63,986 nt of DNA from CANQBR01 sp964641395 (GCA_964641395.1 CAZXKQ010000008.1:1-63986); one strand, 5' to 3'. Numbered from the stretch's first letter, positions 44,212 through 52,355 are shown. Numbers and translations: made by a program. The notes: generated by a model not told the origin, from the letters alone.

Positions 44212-45048
44212 CTAACCCTGGGCGTCATTGCGAGGGTCTAGCACGTCCCGCAGATTGTCGCCCCACAGGTTGAAGATGACCACGGTAAGGAAGATGGCCA
44301 GGCCTGGGAAGAACATCAGCCAGGGAGCCGTCTGCAGCTGCTGGCGGCCCTCATTGAGCATCAGGCCCCACTCAGGGGCGGGAGGCTGACTGCCGAAGCC
44401 TAGGAAGGAGAGGCCGGCCAGTTCCATCATCAGGGCGCCGATGTCGGCAGCCGCGGTGACTACCATCAAGGGCAGGATGTTAGGCAGGATGTGCACCCAG
44501 AGGATGTGGCTGCTGCTGCCGCCGTTGACGATGGCCGCATCCACAAAGTCCCGCCGCTTCAGCTTCATCACCAAGGAGCGGGCCAGACGGGCGTACTTGG
44601 TCCAAGACACGATGGTCAAAGCGATGATGGCGTTGACCAGGGAGCCCCCTAGCACGCCGGCTACCGCTATGGCCAGGATGACCCCTGGGAAGGAGATCAT
44701 CATGTCGGAGAAACGCATGATCACCACGTCCACCCTGCCGCCGAAGTAACCGGACACCACCCCTAGCAGGGTGCCTACTACGAAGACGGTGGCCACCAGG
44801 CCCAAGACGCCGCTTAAGGAAGTCTTGGCCCCGTACAGCACCCGGCTGAAGCAGTCCCGGCCTAGCTTATCCGTGCCGAAGAAGTGGTCGCCGCTAGGGG
44901 CGAGGAAGGCGTCCTTCATCACCGCATGGGTGGGCTCGTAGGGGGACAGGAGGGGGGCGGCCAAGGCGATGAGCAGCAGCGCCGCCACCAAGATGGTGGT
45001 GATGAGAAAGGCCCTGTTAGTTTTTAAACCCTGCACCAATGTCGCCAT
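44212..45048 (-). CDS. Peptide/nickel-type ABC permease (DppC-like)
   Basis: 278 residues. N-terminal cytoplasmic part with 'PLLSPYEPTHAVMKDAFLAPSGDHFFGTDKLGRD', typical of OppC/NikC, then about five helices with the EAA loop 'VNGGSSSHILWVHILPNILPLM'. 5 bp after the DppB-like gene. Confidence 0.93.
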   Translation of the reverse strand: MATLVQGLKTNRAFLITTILVAALLLIALAAPLLSPYEPTHAVMKDAFLAPSGDHFFGTDKLGRDCFSRVLYGAKTSLSGVLGLVATVFVVGTLLGVVSGYFGGRVDVVIMRFSDMMISFPGVILAIAVAGVLGGSLVNAIIALTIVSWTKYARLARSLVMKLKRRDFVDAAIVNGGSSSHILWVHILPNILPLMVVTAAADIGALMMELAGLSFLGFGSQPPAPEWGLMLNEGRQQLQTAPWLMFFPGLAIFLTVVIFNLWGDNLRDVLDPRNDAQG

Positions 45049-45053
45049 AACTT

Positions 45054-45995
45054 CTACCTAACCTTTCTCAGCCTGGGATCCAGATAGTTGTAGGATACGT
45101 CCACTACTAGGTTGATGACCATGTACATCAGGGCTATCCAGATCACCACCCCTTGGATGAGCTGGAAGTCCCTATAGGTGATGGCCTCGATGGCCAGACG
45201 TCCTAAGCCCGGCCAGGAGAAGACCATCTCGATGACTGCCGCGCCGCCTAAGAGGCTGCCCAGGGAAAGGCCCAGCAGGGTGATGAGGGGCAGCAGGGCG
45301 TTGGGCAGCACCTCCCGCCACAGGATGTGGCCTTCCTTCATCCCCCTGGCCCTGGCGCCTACCACGTAGTCCTGGTGCAGCTCCTCCAGAATGGCGGTGC
45401 GCACCTGCCTAGTGTACTTGGAGGCCATGGGCGCTGCCAAGGTCACAGCCGGAGCTACCACGTTTTCCAGGCTCACCTCGCCGCCGATGATGGGTATGAG
45501 GTCCAGCTTAAGGCCGCAGAGCCACAGGATCATCAGGCCCAGCCAAAAACCAGGGACGGACACCCCTATGAAGGTAAAGGCCCTTACCAAGTGGTCGAAC
45601 CAGGTGCCCCGCTTGACGGCAGAATAAATGCCTGCCGGTATGGACACCGCCATCATGAGCACCAAGGAGCAGAGGCTGAGGAAGACGGTGCCGGGCAACC
45701 GCTCTAGCAGGGCCTCCACCACCGGCTTCTTGCTCATGAAGGAGAACCCCAGGTCGCCTTGCAAAGCCCTGCCTAGCCAGGCCAGGTACTGGAAGAAGAA
45801 GGGCTTGTCCAGGCCCAACTCTTGGCGCAGGGCGTCAATTTCCACCTGGCTGACGATAATGTCCTCGTTGCCGGCTATCATCTGCCGCACCACGTCCCCA
45901 GGCGCCAGCATGATCAGGGCGAAGGTGATGAAGCTGATACCTAGTAAGACCAGGAGGATCTGGCCCAGCCGAGCCGCGATTTGCTTTTTGTTCAA
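45054..45995 (-). CDS. Peptide/nickel-type ABC permease (DppB-like)
   Basis: 313 residues from TTG 45995; GGGAG lies about 10 nt upstream, and the ATG pair closer to it is in another frame. Six helices; 'GDVVRQMIAGNEDI' in the exported loop and the EAA loop 'VVGARARGMKEGHILWREVLPNALLPL' are typical of OppB/NikB. It is the first gene after the riboswitch terminator, and the rare TTG start may add translational control. Confidence 0.92.
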   Translation of the reverse strand: MNKKQIAARLGQILLVLLGISFITFALIMLAPGDVVRQMIAGNEDIIVSQVEIDALRQELGLDKPFFFQYLAWLGRALQGDLGFSFMSKKPVVEALLERLPGTVFLSLCSLVLMMAVSIPAGIYSAVKRGTWFDHLVRAFTFIGVSVPGFWLGLMILWLCGLKLDLIPIIGGEVSLENVVAPAVTLAAPMASKYTRQVRTAILEELHQDYVVGARARGMKEGHILWREVLPNALLPLITLLGLSLGSLLGGAAVIEMVFSWPGLGRLAIEAITYRDFQLIQGVVIWIALMYMVINLVVDVSYNYLDPRLRKVR

Positions 45996-46016
45996 AGGGC
46001 ATCATCTCCCACAAGA

Positions 46017-46042
46017 AAAATAAAAACGGCCTTTTCCGCCGT
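46017..46042 (-). terminator. Terminator of the cobalamin riboswitch (expression platform)
   Basis: Minus-strand ACGGC (46042-46038) pairs with GCCGT (46030-46026) across GGAAAAG, and TTTTATTTTTC follows, just before the DppB-like gene. Confidence 0.75.
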
Positions 46043-46044
46043 GC

Positions 46045-46262
46045 AAGGGGAAAAGACCTGGCCCCGAAGCCCACTGAGCAAGCCAGACTCCTCCGTCCCT
46101 CGCGGAAATCGAACCTGAGCCAGCAGACTGACTTAGCCTTAGGGGCATCACAGCGGCGTGACCGTCGCAGCTTCCCACTGCGTTACTGTTTCCTCCCAGG
46201 GAGTGCTCAGGCGACCTGGGCCTAGTAAGCTATCTGCTAACAGTAGTTACTAGTCCCTTAAA
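46045..46262 (-). promoter_or_regulatory. Cobalamin riboswitch before the ABC importer operon
   Basis: On the minus strand the RNA has the conserved core 'GACGGTCACGCCGCTGTGA', close to the consensus GCGGUCCCGCCACUGUGA, and then 'CTAAGTCAGTCTGCTGGC' in the place of the AGUCAGGAnACCUGCC box. It is preceded by a strong promoter and followed by an intrinsic terminator, so binding of a cobalamin should reduce transcription of the five-gene importer. The edges are approximate. In this 389-bp region no protein gene is seen. Confidence 0.85.
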
Positions 46263-46274
46263 AGTCTTATGTGT

Positions 46275-46303
46275 ATAATAGCACTCATTCTCAATTATTG
46301 CAA
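46275..46303 (-). promoter_or_regulatory. Promoter of the riboswitch-ABC operon
   Basis: Minus-strand TTGCAA (46303-46298), 17-bp spacer and TATTAT (46280-46275). The arms AATTCTCA and TTGAGAAT flank the -35 on either side, a possible Fur-family element as well. Confidence 0.75.
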
Positions 46304-46384
46304 GCCCTAAAATGAGAATTTTCCTTTGCTTGCACTTATTTTTAACAATAGGGGCCTCCGGCCGCTGCAGACGGCTCCCTCCCC

Positions 46385-47701
46385 CTAATCCTGCCACAGG
46401 CTGGGCCGGCGCAGGACCGGCAGGTAGAGGCGCAGGATGACGGACTGGGCCAGGTAAAAGCAGAGCCAGGCCAGCCAGAGGCCGTGGTTGGCCCCCAGGG
46501 GCACTGCCAGCCGCTCCAGCAGGTAGAAACAGGCGAAGGAGAGGAGCATGTTGTTGCGGATGGGGGCCATGCTGGTGGCGCCGCAGAAGACGCCGTACAG
46601 CACCATCCCCACCCCGCTGACCAGGGGGTAGAGGGTGACGTAGAAACTGTAGTCCTCTGCCAGGGCGATGACCTCCGGGGCCACGGTAAAGATGCGGATG
46701 AAGAAGCTGTGGCCCAGCTGATAGACCAGCGTCAGCAGGAGGGAAAACACCGCCAGCCAGCGGTAGGTGATCCTTATATTATCCTCGAAGAGCTGCCGGT
46801 TTTTCTGCCCCATGGCCTTGCCGGCGAAGATGGAGGCGCCGTTGGCCATGCCGTCTATCAGGTAGCTGATGACGTCCTTGATCTGGAGGAGGACGGCGTT
46901 AGCAGCCAGCACCGTGGTGCCAAAGCCGGCCCCTACGGCGGCCACGATGTTGTTCACCCCCATCAAGCAGACGGTGCGGATCATAAGGTTGGCATTGACC
47001 GCCAACAGGGAGGCCAAGTCCCGCCAGTCCAGCAGCTTCCTCCAGGGCAGGCGGCCATAGTCAAAGCCGCCGTAAAGGTGCAGCAAGAGGGCCGCCGCCA
47101 GGCCCCCGTAGAGCTGGCAGAGGAGGGTGGCCCAGGCTACGCCGGCCACGGCCAGCCCCCGGTAGGACACCAGGTAGATGCTGAGGCCGCAGTTGAGGAG
47201 ATTCATGCTCATCTGCAGCCCTACCGCCGCCTTCACCCTAGCCTGGCCCATGAGCCAGCCCAGGCCTACATAGTTGAACAGCACCAGGGGGGCCCCCCAG
47301 ACCAGGATGCCGTAATACTCCCGGCACAGCCGGGCCACCTCCGCCTCCGGCTTGATGAAGAGGAGGTAGGCCTCCAGGATGGGCTGTTGCAGAAGCAGGC
47401 AGCCGCAGCCCGCCGCCAGGGCTATGCAGCAGGGTTGGAAGAAGGCCGCCAGGCCCAGCTCTTTATCGGCGGCCCCGTAGGCCTGGGCGGCGTAACCGGT
47501 GGTGCTGACCCGCAAAAAGGTGAAGAGCCAGTAGATGGTGTTGAAGAGGATGACCCCCAGGGACACGGCCGCTATGTACTTAGGCTGGGGCAGCTGGCCC
47601 ATCACCGCCGTGTTGACCGCCCCCATCAAGGGCTGGGTCATGGTGGACAGCATGAAGGGAAGGGTTATAGTCAAAAATTCCTTGTCGGTTAACCTTTGCA
47701 C
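46385..47701 (-). CDS. MATE-family efflux transporter
   Basis: 438 residues, twelve helices in two six-helix halves. 'LTDKEFLTITLPFMLSTMTQPLMGAVNTAVMG' is the usual opening of the DinF-like MATE branch. These are Na+ or H+ antiporters for drugs or metabolites. No regulator is adjacent; the riboswitch operon downstream has its own promoter. Confidence 0.9.
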   Translation of the reverse strand: MQRLTDKEFLTITLPFMLSTMTQPLMGAVNTAVMGQLPQPKYIAAVSLGVILFNTIYWLFTFLRVSTTGYAAQAYGAADKELGLAAFFQPCCIALAAGCGCLLLQQPILEAYLLFIKPEAEVARLCREYYGILVWGAPLVLFNYVGLGWLMGQARVKAAVGLQMSMNLLNCGLSIYLVSYRGLAVAGVAWATLLCQLYGGLAAALLLHLYGGFDYGRLPWRKLLDWRDLASLLAVNANLMIRTVCLMGVNNIVAAVGAGFGTTVLAANAVLLQIKDVISYLIDGMANGASIFAGKAMGQKNRQLFEDNIRITYRWLAVFSLLLTLVYQLGHSFFIRIFTVAPEVIALAEDYSFYVTLYPLVSGVGMVLYGVFCGATSMAPIRNNMLLSFACFYLLERLAVPLGANHGLWLAWLCFYLAQSVILRLYLPVLRRPSLWQD

Positions 47702-47850
47702 GTACTTGCAACCCCTTAGTGGGAAAATTGTGGGGATCTCCTTGTCTGCCTAGGCCGGCCTATGTTATAATCGAAGGCAGGACGCTAATGCAAATAATAT
47801 CTTAAACTTGTTCAGATTGATTTGTTGTTAGAATAAGGAGAAACAAAGCC

Positions 47851-48822
47851 ATGGCTGAAACGTTCCAGGTCTGCGGCCTCAGGGTGGCGCCGGGAGAGAA
47901 GCTGCGAGGCTACCTGCCTGTGCCCACCACCACTACCCAGCTGCCCTTCACCATCATCAACGGCCGGCGGGACGGGCCGGTGCTGCTGATCACCGCCGGC
48001 ATCCACGGCGGTGAGTACCCAGGCATCGCCGCCGCCATGGAACTGGGCCGGGACATCAGCCCGGAGGACGTGGCCGGTACCCTGATTATGATCCACCCAG
48101 TTAACATCCAGGGCTTCTGGGCCCGGCGGGAGATGATAGTGCCTGAGGATGGCAAAAACTTGAACCGGGTCTTTCCCGGAGATCCTAACGGCACCTTGGC
48201 GGATAAGACCGCCTACCTCCTCAGCAGCAACTTCTTCCCCCTGGCCGACTACTTTGTGGACCTCCACAGCGGGGACATCCTGGAAAGCCTCCACCCCTAC
48301 GTCTACTACCCCGGCCAGCCCACGCCGGAGGTGGAGAAGAAGGCCCGCTCCCTGGCCCGGGTGCTGGACTTGGAATACATGGTCCGCTCCCTGGCCACAG
48401 GCGGCGCCTATAACTACGCCGCCAGCACCGGCCTGCCCTCCATCCTCATCGAGCGAGGGGGGACCGGCCTCTGCCTCCACGAGGACATAGAGGCCTACAA
48501 GGACGACATCCGCAACATCCTGCGGAAGTTGAAGATGTTCTCCCGCCCCGTCAAGCCTAGGCACCACCAGCCCAGGGACGTAGTAAACCTCATCTACCTG
48601 GAGGCGGGGGAGGCCGGTTGCTGGTTCCACCACATCCACAGCGGCGACTTCGTAGAAGAAGGGGCGGTGCTAGGCCGCCTCACCGACGTCTTCGGCCACA
48701 CCCTCGCCACCTACCATGCCCAGCAGACCGGCGTCATCCTCTACGTCTGCCCCGCCCTCTCCGCCCCTAAGGGCACTATTTTGGCCGCCTACGGGCAGAT
48801 CGTGGAGGAGGAAGACGCTTAG
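47851..48822 (+). CDS. Succinylglutamate desuccinylase/aspartoacylase-family zinc hydrolase
   Basis: 323 residues. Zinc ligands of the M14-like AstE/ASPA family are visible: His and Glu in 'ITAGIHGGEYPG' and His in 'FVDLHSGD'; 'GKNLNRVFPGDPNG' carries the substrate Arg/Asn. Members remove acyl groups from amino acids or related amides; the substrate is not known here. TTGTCT-N18-TATAAT upstream (TATAAT about 47764) and AAGGAGAAA before the ATG give a single-gene unit on the plus strand. Confidence 0.88.
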   Translation: MAETFQVCGLRVAPGEKLRGYLPVPTTTTQLPFTIINGRRDGPVLLITAGIHGGEYPGIAAAMELGRDISPEDVAGTLIMIHPVNIQGFWARREMIVPEDGKNLNRVFPGDPNGTLADKTAYLLSSNFFPLADYFVDLHSGDILESLHPYVYYPGQPTPEVEKKARSLARVLDLEYMVRSLATGGAYNYAASTGLPSILIERGGTGLCLHEDIEAYKDDIRNILRKLKMFSRPVKPRHHQPRDVVNLIYLEAGEAGCWFHHIHSGDFVEEGAVLGRLTDVFGHTLATYHAQQTGVILYVCPALSAPKGTILAAYGQIVEEEDA

Positions 48823-48841
48823 CCCCTCCTCCCTAGACAAA

Positions 48842-48863
48842 GGGCGGCACCCCTGTGCCGCCC
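48842..48863. terminator. Bidirectional terminator between the hydrolase and porin genes
   Basis: 9-bp stem GGGCGGCAC/GTGCCGCCC with a 4-nt loop, between convergent genes. The T tract is short on both strands. Confidence 0.65.
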
Positions 48864-48895
48864 CGCTAGAGGGAAGGTGTTCCCTAGCTGTAACT

Positions 48896-50155
48896 TTAGA
48901 AGTTGATCTGGAGCCGGCTCCATACTACCCGGCTATCTAAGTCGTCCTCCTTGCCTTCCAGGTCGTAGTAGTGGACCTTGGCCACCATGTTCTTGGCCAG
49001 GGTCACCTCTCCGCCTACGCCGAAGCCCTCGAAGCCCTGCTGGACGAAGTAGCCCCAGTCACCGGTGTACATGGTGTGGGCCAGGGTGGTGCCCACCCCT
49101 TGGTTGTAGTAGTTGGCCCACAGGCCCCAGCTGCCCGGCTTGGCGGCCTTGGCCCCTTTGAAGCTGAGGCCGATGACGTAGCCGTCGCTGGAAGCACCGG
49201 CATAGGCCGGGTTCATCAGGTCCTTGTCCTCCAGGTCGGAGTGGAGGTAGGTGCCGCTAAGGGTTAAGTCGCCAAACTTATAGGCGGCGCTTACATTGAA
49301 GACCCCGTTATCCGCCCCGTCTTTGGCGGCCTGGGCGCCTGCACCTGTGTCCCCTATCATCTCGTTGCCGCTGGCCACGGCGTCGTGGTACTTGTCGTAG
49401 CCCAGGGAGAGGGACAGGTTGCCTAGCTTGCCGGACAGGCTGCCGCCGAACATTTCCCTATAACCGTAGCCGGTAGGCTTGCCGTAGTAAGCATTGACCT
49501 TGACCTCCTTGCCGTAGGTCAGGCTCAGCACCTCGGCCACGTCATCGTAGAGCATGCCGTTGGCCAGGTACCAGTCGGTCTTGCCTGCTACCACCTGGAC
49601 GCCTCCCAGCTTGCCGGTTACATAGGCCTCGTTAAACTTAGTGGTTTCGTCCCCGGTAAAGTTGTTGAATTTTTGGTCATTCTGGATGCGGGCGGTATAG
49701 TTCCAGTCGTCGTTAATACGGCCGTTGACGAAGATACGGGTGCGGAGGCGGCTCACCCCCACATGCCCTTTCTCACCTGCCAGCCTCCCCCGCCGGTCGC
49801 CGTACTCGGCCCGCACATAGCCGGTGATCTTAACGTTGTCCCCCTGCTTTTCTAAAGCGGCCACCCTCACCCCTAGGGCGTCCAGCTCGTCGGCGAACTC
49901 CGCCGCCAGCTTGTCTACATTGGCGCCCTGGGCCATGGCCCTGGCTACGATCTGGGCCATCTCGTAGCGGGTCATCAGTTGGCCGCCCCGGAAGCTGCCG
50001 TCCCCGTAGCCGTCGATGACGCCGGCCTCAGCCAGCTTGGCGATGCTGTCGTAGGCCCAGTGGCCGGCAGGTACGTCCGCGAAGGGATTGGCGGCGTAGG
50101 CGGAGGCGCTGAGGCCCAAAGCCAGGGTCACAGCCGCTACCAGTGTTTTTTTCAT
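48896..50155 (-). CDS. SLH-domain outer-membrane porin (OmpM-like)
   Basis: 419 residues from ATG 50155 with AAGGAG upstream; the frame is open 32 codons further but that part is not a signal sequence. Signal 'KKTLVAAVTLALGLSASAYA', then one SLH domain at about 22-75 ('NPFADVPAGHWAYDSIAKLAEAG'), a short coiled coil ('AAEFADELDALGVRVAALEKQ') and a beta-barrel of about 300 residues ending in the aromatic residue of 'SRLQINF'. In Negativicutes, OmpM-type proteins bind polyaminated peptidoglycan through SLH and so fasten the outer membrane to the wall while acting as porins. Confidence 0.92.
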   Translation of the reverse strand: MKKTLVAAVTLALGLSASAYAANPFADVPAGHWAYDSIAKLAEAGVIDGYGDGSFRGGQLMTRYEMAQIVARAMAQGANVDKLAAEFADELDALGVRVAALEKQGDNVKITGYVRAEYGDRRGRLAGEKGHVGVSRLRTRIFVNGRINDDWNYTARIQNDQKFNNFTGDETTKFNEAYVTGKLGGVQVVAGKTDWYLANGMLYDDVAEVLSLTYGKEVKVNAYYGKPTGYGYREMFGGSLSGKLGNLSLSLGYDKYHDAVASGNEMIGDTGAGAQAAKDGADNGVFNVSAAYKFGDLTLSGTYLHSDLEDKDLMNPAYAGASSDGYVIGLSFKGAKAAKPGSWGLWANYYNQGVGTTLAHTMYTGDWGYFVQQGFEGFGVGGEVTLAKNMVAKVHYYDLEGKEDDLDSRVVWSRLQINF

Positions 50156-50283
50156 GGTTATCCTGCTCCTTAACTTCCAACGGTATGAGAGTGGTGTAAG
50201 AAAAGCTCCCCCTGGGCCAGGGCTGGCGAAGTTGCCGTGTTGCCTTCGCAACCCTTATCTCAGAGGAATATTTTCTGAACAGA

Positions 50284-50312
50284 ATTCTAACACAGTAAAA
50301 AATCAAATGCAA
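50284..50312 (-). promoter_or_regulatory. Promoter of the SLH porin gene
   Basis: Minus-strand TTGCAT (50312-50307), 17-bp spacer and TAGAAT (50289-50284), giving a leader of about 120 nt. Confidence 0.7.
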
Positions 50313-50458
50313 CTACTTTTTAGAATTATTTGTTATTTTTCTTCTATTGATATTTATTACTGATAGGTTTCTCCCCTGCACTCCGGCTTCCTCCCGGCCC
50401 AGGGGAGGGAGGGGCGGTCCGGCGGTAAAATTTTTCTCTTTTTCTTTTTTCCCAGGCC

Positions 50459-50488
50459 TTGACAAAGCCATTGCTAACCGCTTACAAT
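50459..50488 (+). promoter_or_regulatory. Promoter of the NiCo riboswitch-CDF unit
   Basis: TTGACA (50459-50464), 18-bp spacer and TACAAT (50483-50488), about 35 bp before the aptamer. Confidence 0.8.
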
Positions 50489-50521
50489 ACAGCTAATCCC
50501 TTCCCACTGCCTCCCTGTGGA

Positions 50522-50622
50522 GGTAGCAGCAACTGAGCAGGCGGTAAACCCTTGGCGGTTTTGCAGCCGGGCCCTCCGGGCAGCAGACTAAGATGCGTCT
50601 GCGGGACAGTGACAGCCTGCCC
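50522..50622 (+). promoter_or_regulatory. NiCo (czcD-type) riboswitch
   Basis: The leader contains both conserved blocks of the Ni2+/Co2+-sensing czcD RNA: 'CAACTGAGCAGGC' (50530-50542) and 'GGGACAGTGACAGCCTGCC' (50603-50621). GCAGGC can pair with GCCTGC to close the aptamer, while GCCTG can instead join the terminator just downstream, so metal binding should switch the exporter on. It stands directly before a CDF exporter, the classic target. Confidence 0.85.
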
Positions 50623-50634
50623 CAGGCGCTTTTT
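50615..50634 (+). terminator. Terminator of the NiCo riboswitch
   Basis: GCCTG (50615-50619) and CAGGC (50623-50627) form a 5-bp stem with CCC loop, followed by GCTTTTTCTTT. Its left arm is part of the aptamer closing stem. Confidence 0.75.
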
Positions 50635-50746
50635 CTTTGCCCTGAGGGGTACGGCCACCGGGGCTGGAGTATGTACTACCCAACTCTCACCACTAGCCGG
50701 AGGCGCCCTCTCCTAGGACGCCTCGCCCAGAAAGGGGCCTACAGCC

Positions 50747-51694
50747 ATGTTAACAGCCCGCCAAGAAGAACACCTGGCCATGGTGGTGTCCATCAACAGC
50801 GCCATCGGCAACGTCATCCTCTCCCTAGGCAAATTAGCCGCCGGCATCGTGGGCCATTCCGCCGCCATGGTCTCGGACGGCATCCACTCCGCCTCCGATG
50901 TCTTCGGCTCCTTGATCGTGATGGCCGGGGTGAGGCTGGCCCACCAGGCCTCTGACAAGGAGCACCAATACGGCCACGAGCGTTTGGAATGCATCGCCGC
51001 CGTCATCTTAGCCGTCATCCTCACCCTCATCGCCCTAGGCATAGGCGCCGGCGCCCTGGGGGAGATCTTCGGCGACCAGCGGGAACTGGCCGTCCCCGGG
51101 GCCCTGGCCCTGTGGGCGGCGGTGCTCTCCATCGCCGTAAAGGAGGCCATGTTCTGGTACACCAGGGCTGCGGCAGTGAAGATCAATTCCGGCGCCCTCC
51201 TAGCCGAGGCCTGGCACCACCGCAGCGACGCCCTCTCCTCCGTAGGCAGCTTCATCGGCATCCTAGGGGCCCGGCTGGGCTACCCCCTCCTGGACCCCAT
51301 CGCCAGCCTGGTCATCTGCCTGATGATCCTCTACGCCGCCTACCAAGTCTTCAAGGACGCCATGGACAAGATGGTGGACCACAGCGTGGACCCTGCCACT
51401 GATGCCGCCTTGGAAGAACTGGTGCGCAAGGTGCCGGGGGTGGAGCACCTAGACAGCTTGAACAGCCGCATCTTCGGCAACAGGGCCTATGTAGATGTGG
51501 AGATCAGCGTCAAGGACAGCCTCAGCCTCCTGGAGGCCCACTACATCGCCGAGACCGTCCACGCCGCCATCGAGGCCAACTTCCCCCTGGTTAAGCATTG
51601 CATGGTCCACGTCAACCCCCTCAGCGAGAAGACCCACAACCGCTGCGTGGTCCTGCCCAAGGAACTGCGGCCCCTGGCAGGGCGGCAGCCCTAG
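50747..51694 (+). CDS. Cation diffusion facilitator family metal exporter
   Basis: 315 residues: six membrane helices with metal-site motifs 'HSAAMVSDGIHSASD' in helix 2 and 'AWHHRSDALSSVG' in helix 5, then a cytoplasmic CDF C-terminal domain from about 210 ('MVDHSVDPATDAALEELV', 'HYIAETVHAAIEANFP') and 'KHCMVHVNPL'. CDF proteins export divalent metal against H+. The NiCo riboswitch ahead of it makes Co2+/Ni2+ the likely cargo. The plus-strand leader is about 240 nt. Confidence 0.94.
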   Translation: MLTARQEEHLAMVVSINSAIGNVILSLGKLAAGIVGHSAAMVSDGIHSASDVFGSLIVMAGVRLAHQASDKEHQYGHERLECIAAVILAVILTLIALGIGAGALGEIFGDQRELAVPGALALWAAVLSIAVKEAMFWYTRAAAVKINSGALLAEAWHHRSDALSSVGSFIGILGARLGYPLLDPIASLVICLMILYAAYQVFKDAMDKMVDHSVDPATDAALEELVRKVPGVEHLDSLNSRIFGNRAYVDVEISVKDSLSLLEAHYIAETVHAAIEANFPLVKHCMVHVNPLSEKTHNRCVVLPKELRPLAGRQP

Positions 51695-51767
51695 GCCTCC
51701 TGCCCAGGCTGTAGCCCGGCTTCGCTAATCAGCTTCTTAATTTTTTGAGATTCTTTTGCAAAATCTG

Positions 51768-51796
51768 TTGACTTTCTTTTTGATATTTAGTACAAT
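51768..51796 (+). promoter_or_regulatory. Promoter of the gene-less cobalamin riboswitch
   Basis: TTGACT (51768-51773), 17-bp spacer and TACAAT (51791-51796), in an AT-rich stretch 74 bp after the CDF gene. Confidence 0.82.
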
Positions 51797-51804
51797 TAGC
51801 ACAA

Positions 51805-51985
51805 CAAGTCAATATTTCGCATAGGAGGCTCAGCCGGTGGAAAACCGGCGCGGTCCCGCCGCTGTGACAGGCCTAGCCTGAAGCCAGCCCGGCCTTTTAT
51901 GTAAGCTAATGCTTAGCCTGCGAGCGACAGGAAGCGTGTAAGCATTCAGGACGGTTGTTAATGTGAGAGTGGCAGCCGTTGCAAA
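51805..51985 (+). promoter_or_regulatory. Cobalamin riboswitch without a downstream gene
   Basis: The core 'GCGCGGTCCCGCCGCTGTGA' (about 51848-51867) matches the cobalamin consensus closely; 'GGAGGCTCAGCCGGTGGAAAACCGG' elements lie before it and 'CCTGAAGCCAGCCCGGCC' after it. Terminator 51999-52028 is its expression platform. Between this and the convergent gene at 52356 no reading frame with a ribosome site is seen, only hairpins and a second terminator at 52186-52210. Aptamer edges are approximate. Confidence 0.82.
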
Positions 51986-51998
51986 ATGTGTGAACGTT

Positions 51999-52028
51999 AC
52001 CGTTACTGCTAGCAGTGACGGTTTTTTC
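51999..52028 (+). terminator. Terminator 1 of the orphan cobalamin riboswitch
   Basis: 12-bp stem ACCGTTACTGCT with AGCAGTGACGGT (one G-T pair), followed by TTTTTTCTT. This is the likely attenuator. Confidence 0.88.
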
Positions 52029-52210
52029 TTGCCTGGCAGGTCGAAATATTGCACTTGTGGCTGTTAATGAAGAGCAAACTGGACACTTGCCTACATGATA
52101 ACAGGCCATTCCCGCATTTTCCCTGCCAAGTCGATCCTCCTAAAGACCCTTAGCCGTTACAGGGGTGTGTAAGGCTAAATAGAAGGGGCTGCCCTACGGC
52201 AGCCCTTTTT
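52029..52210 (+). ncRNA. Possible riboswitch-controlled small RNA
   Basis: Read-through past terminator 1 would add about 180 nt before terminator 2 (stem GGGCTGCC 52186-52193 with GGCAGCCC 52198-52205, then TTTTTATT). The stretch holds a strong hairpin at 52150-52178 (TTAGCC-G-TTAC with GTAAGGCTAA, one bulge). The only short frame with ATG (about 52095, 25 codons) has no ribosome site. A regulatory RNA or a decayed gene remnant would both fit; this is inference. Confidence 0.35.
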
Positions 52211-52308
52211 ATTGTACCAGGGGCAGAAAAACGCCATACCCCCGCCTAGCGGTCTCTTTCCTCCATCCCCTAAGCCCTTTTCCCCCTCGGGCGCGGCCTT
52301 CCCCATGC

Positions 52309-52337
52309 AAAAAGGGGAGGCGCCTAGGCACCTCCCC
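52309..52337 (-). terminator. Terminator of the PepSY protein gene
   Basis: 10-bp stem GGGGAGG.../...CCTCCCC with one mismatch and loop CTAG, followed on the minus strand by TTTTTGC, 19 bp after the stop codon. Confidence 0.82.
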
Positions 52338-52355
52338 CGAAAAACCCTGTAAACC

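Noticed and set aside
46484..47692. 402-codon plus-strand frame opposite the MATE gene
   Set aside because: Same antisense effect; the minus strand has twelve proper membrane helices.
50510..50640. yybP-ykoY manganese riboswitch before the CDF gene
   Set aside because: The conserved blocks CAACTGAGCAGGC and GGGACAGTGACAGCCTGCC belong to the NiCo (czcD) class.
51965..52072. GTG frame of about 35 codons across the riboswitch terminator, ending in a Cys-rich tail
   Set aside because: It runs through the terminator hairpin, lacks a ribosome site and starts inside the expression platform.
51906..52109. Minus-strand 67-aa Cys-rich frame
   Set aside because: It is antisense to the cobalamin riboswitch and attenuator and has no convincing ribosome site; the conserved RNA explains the sequence.
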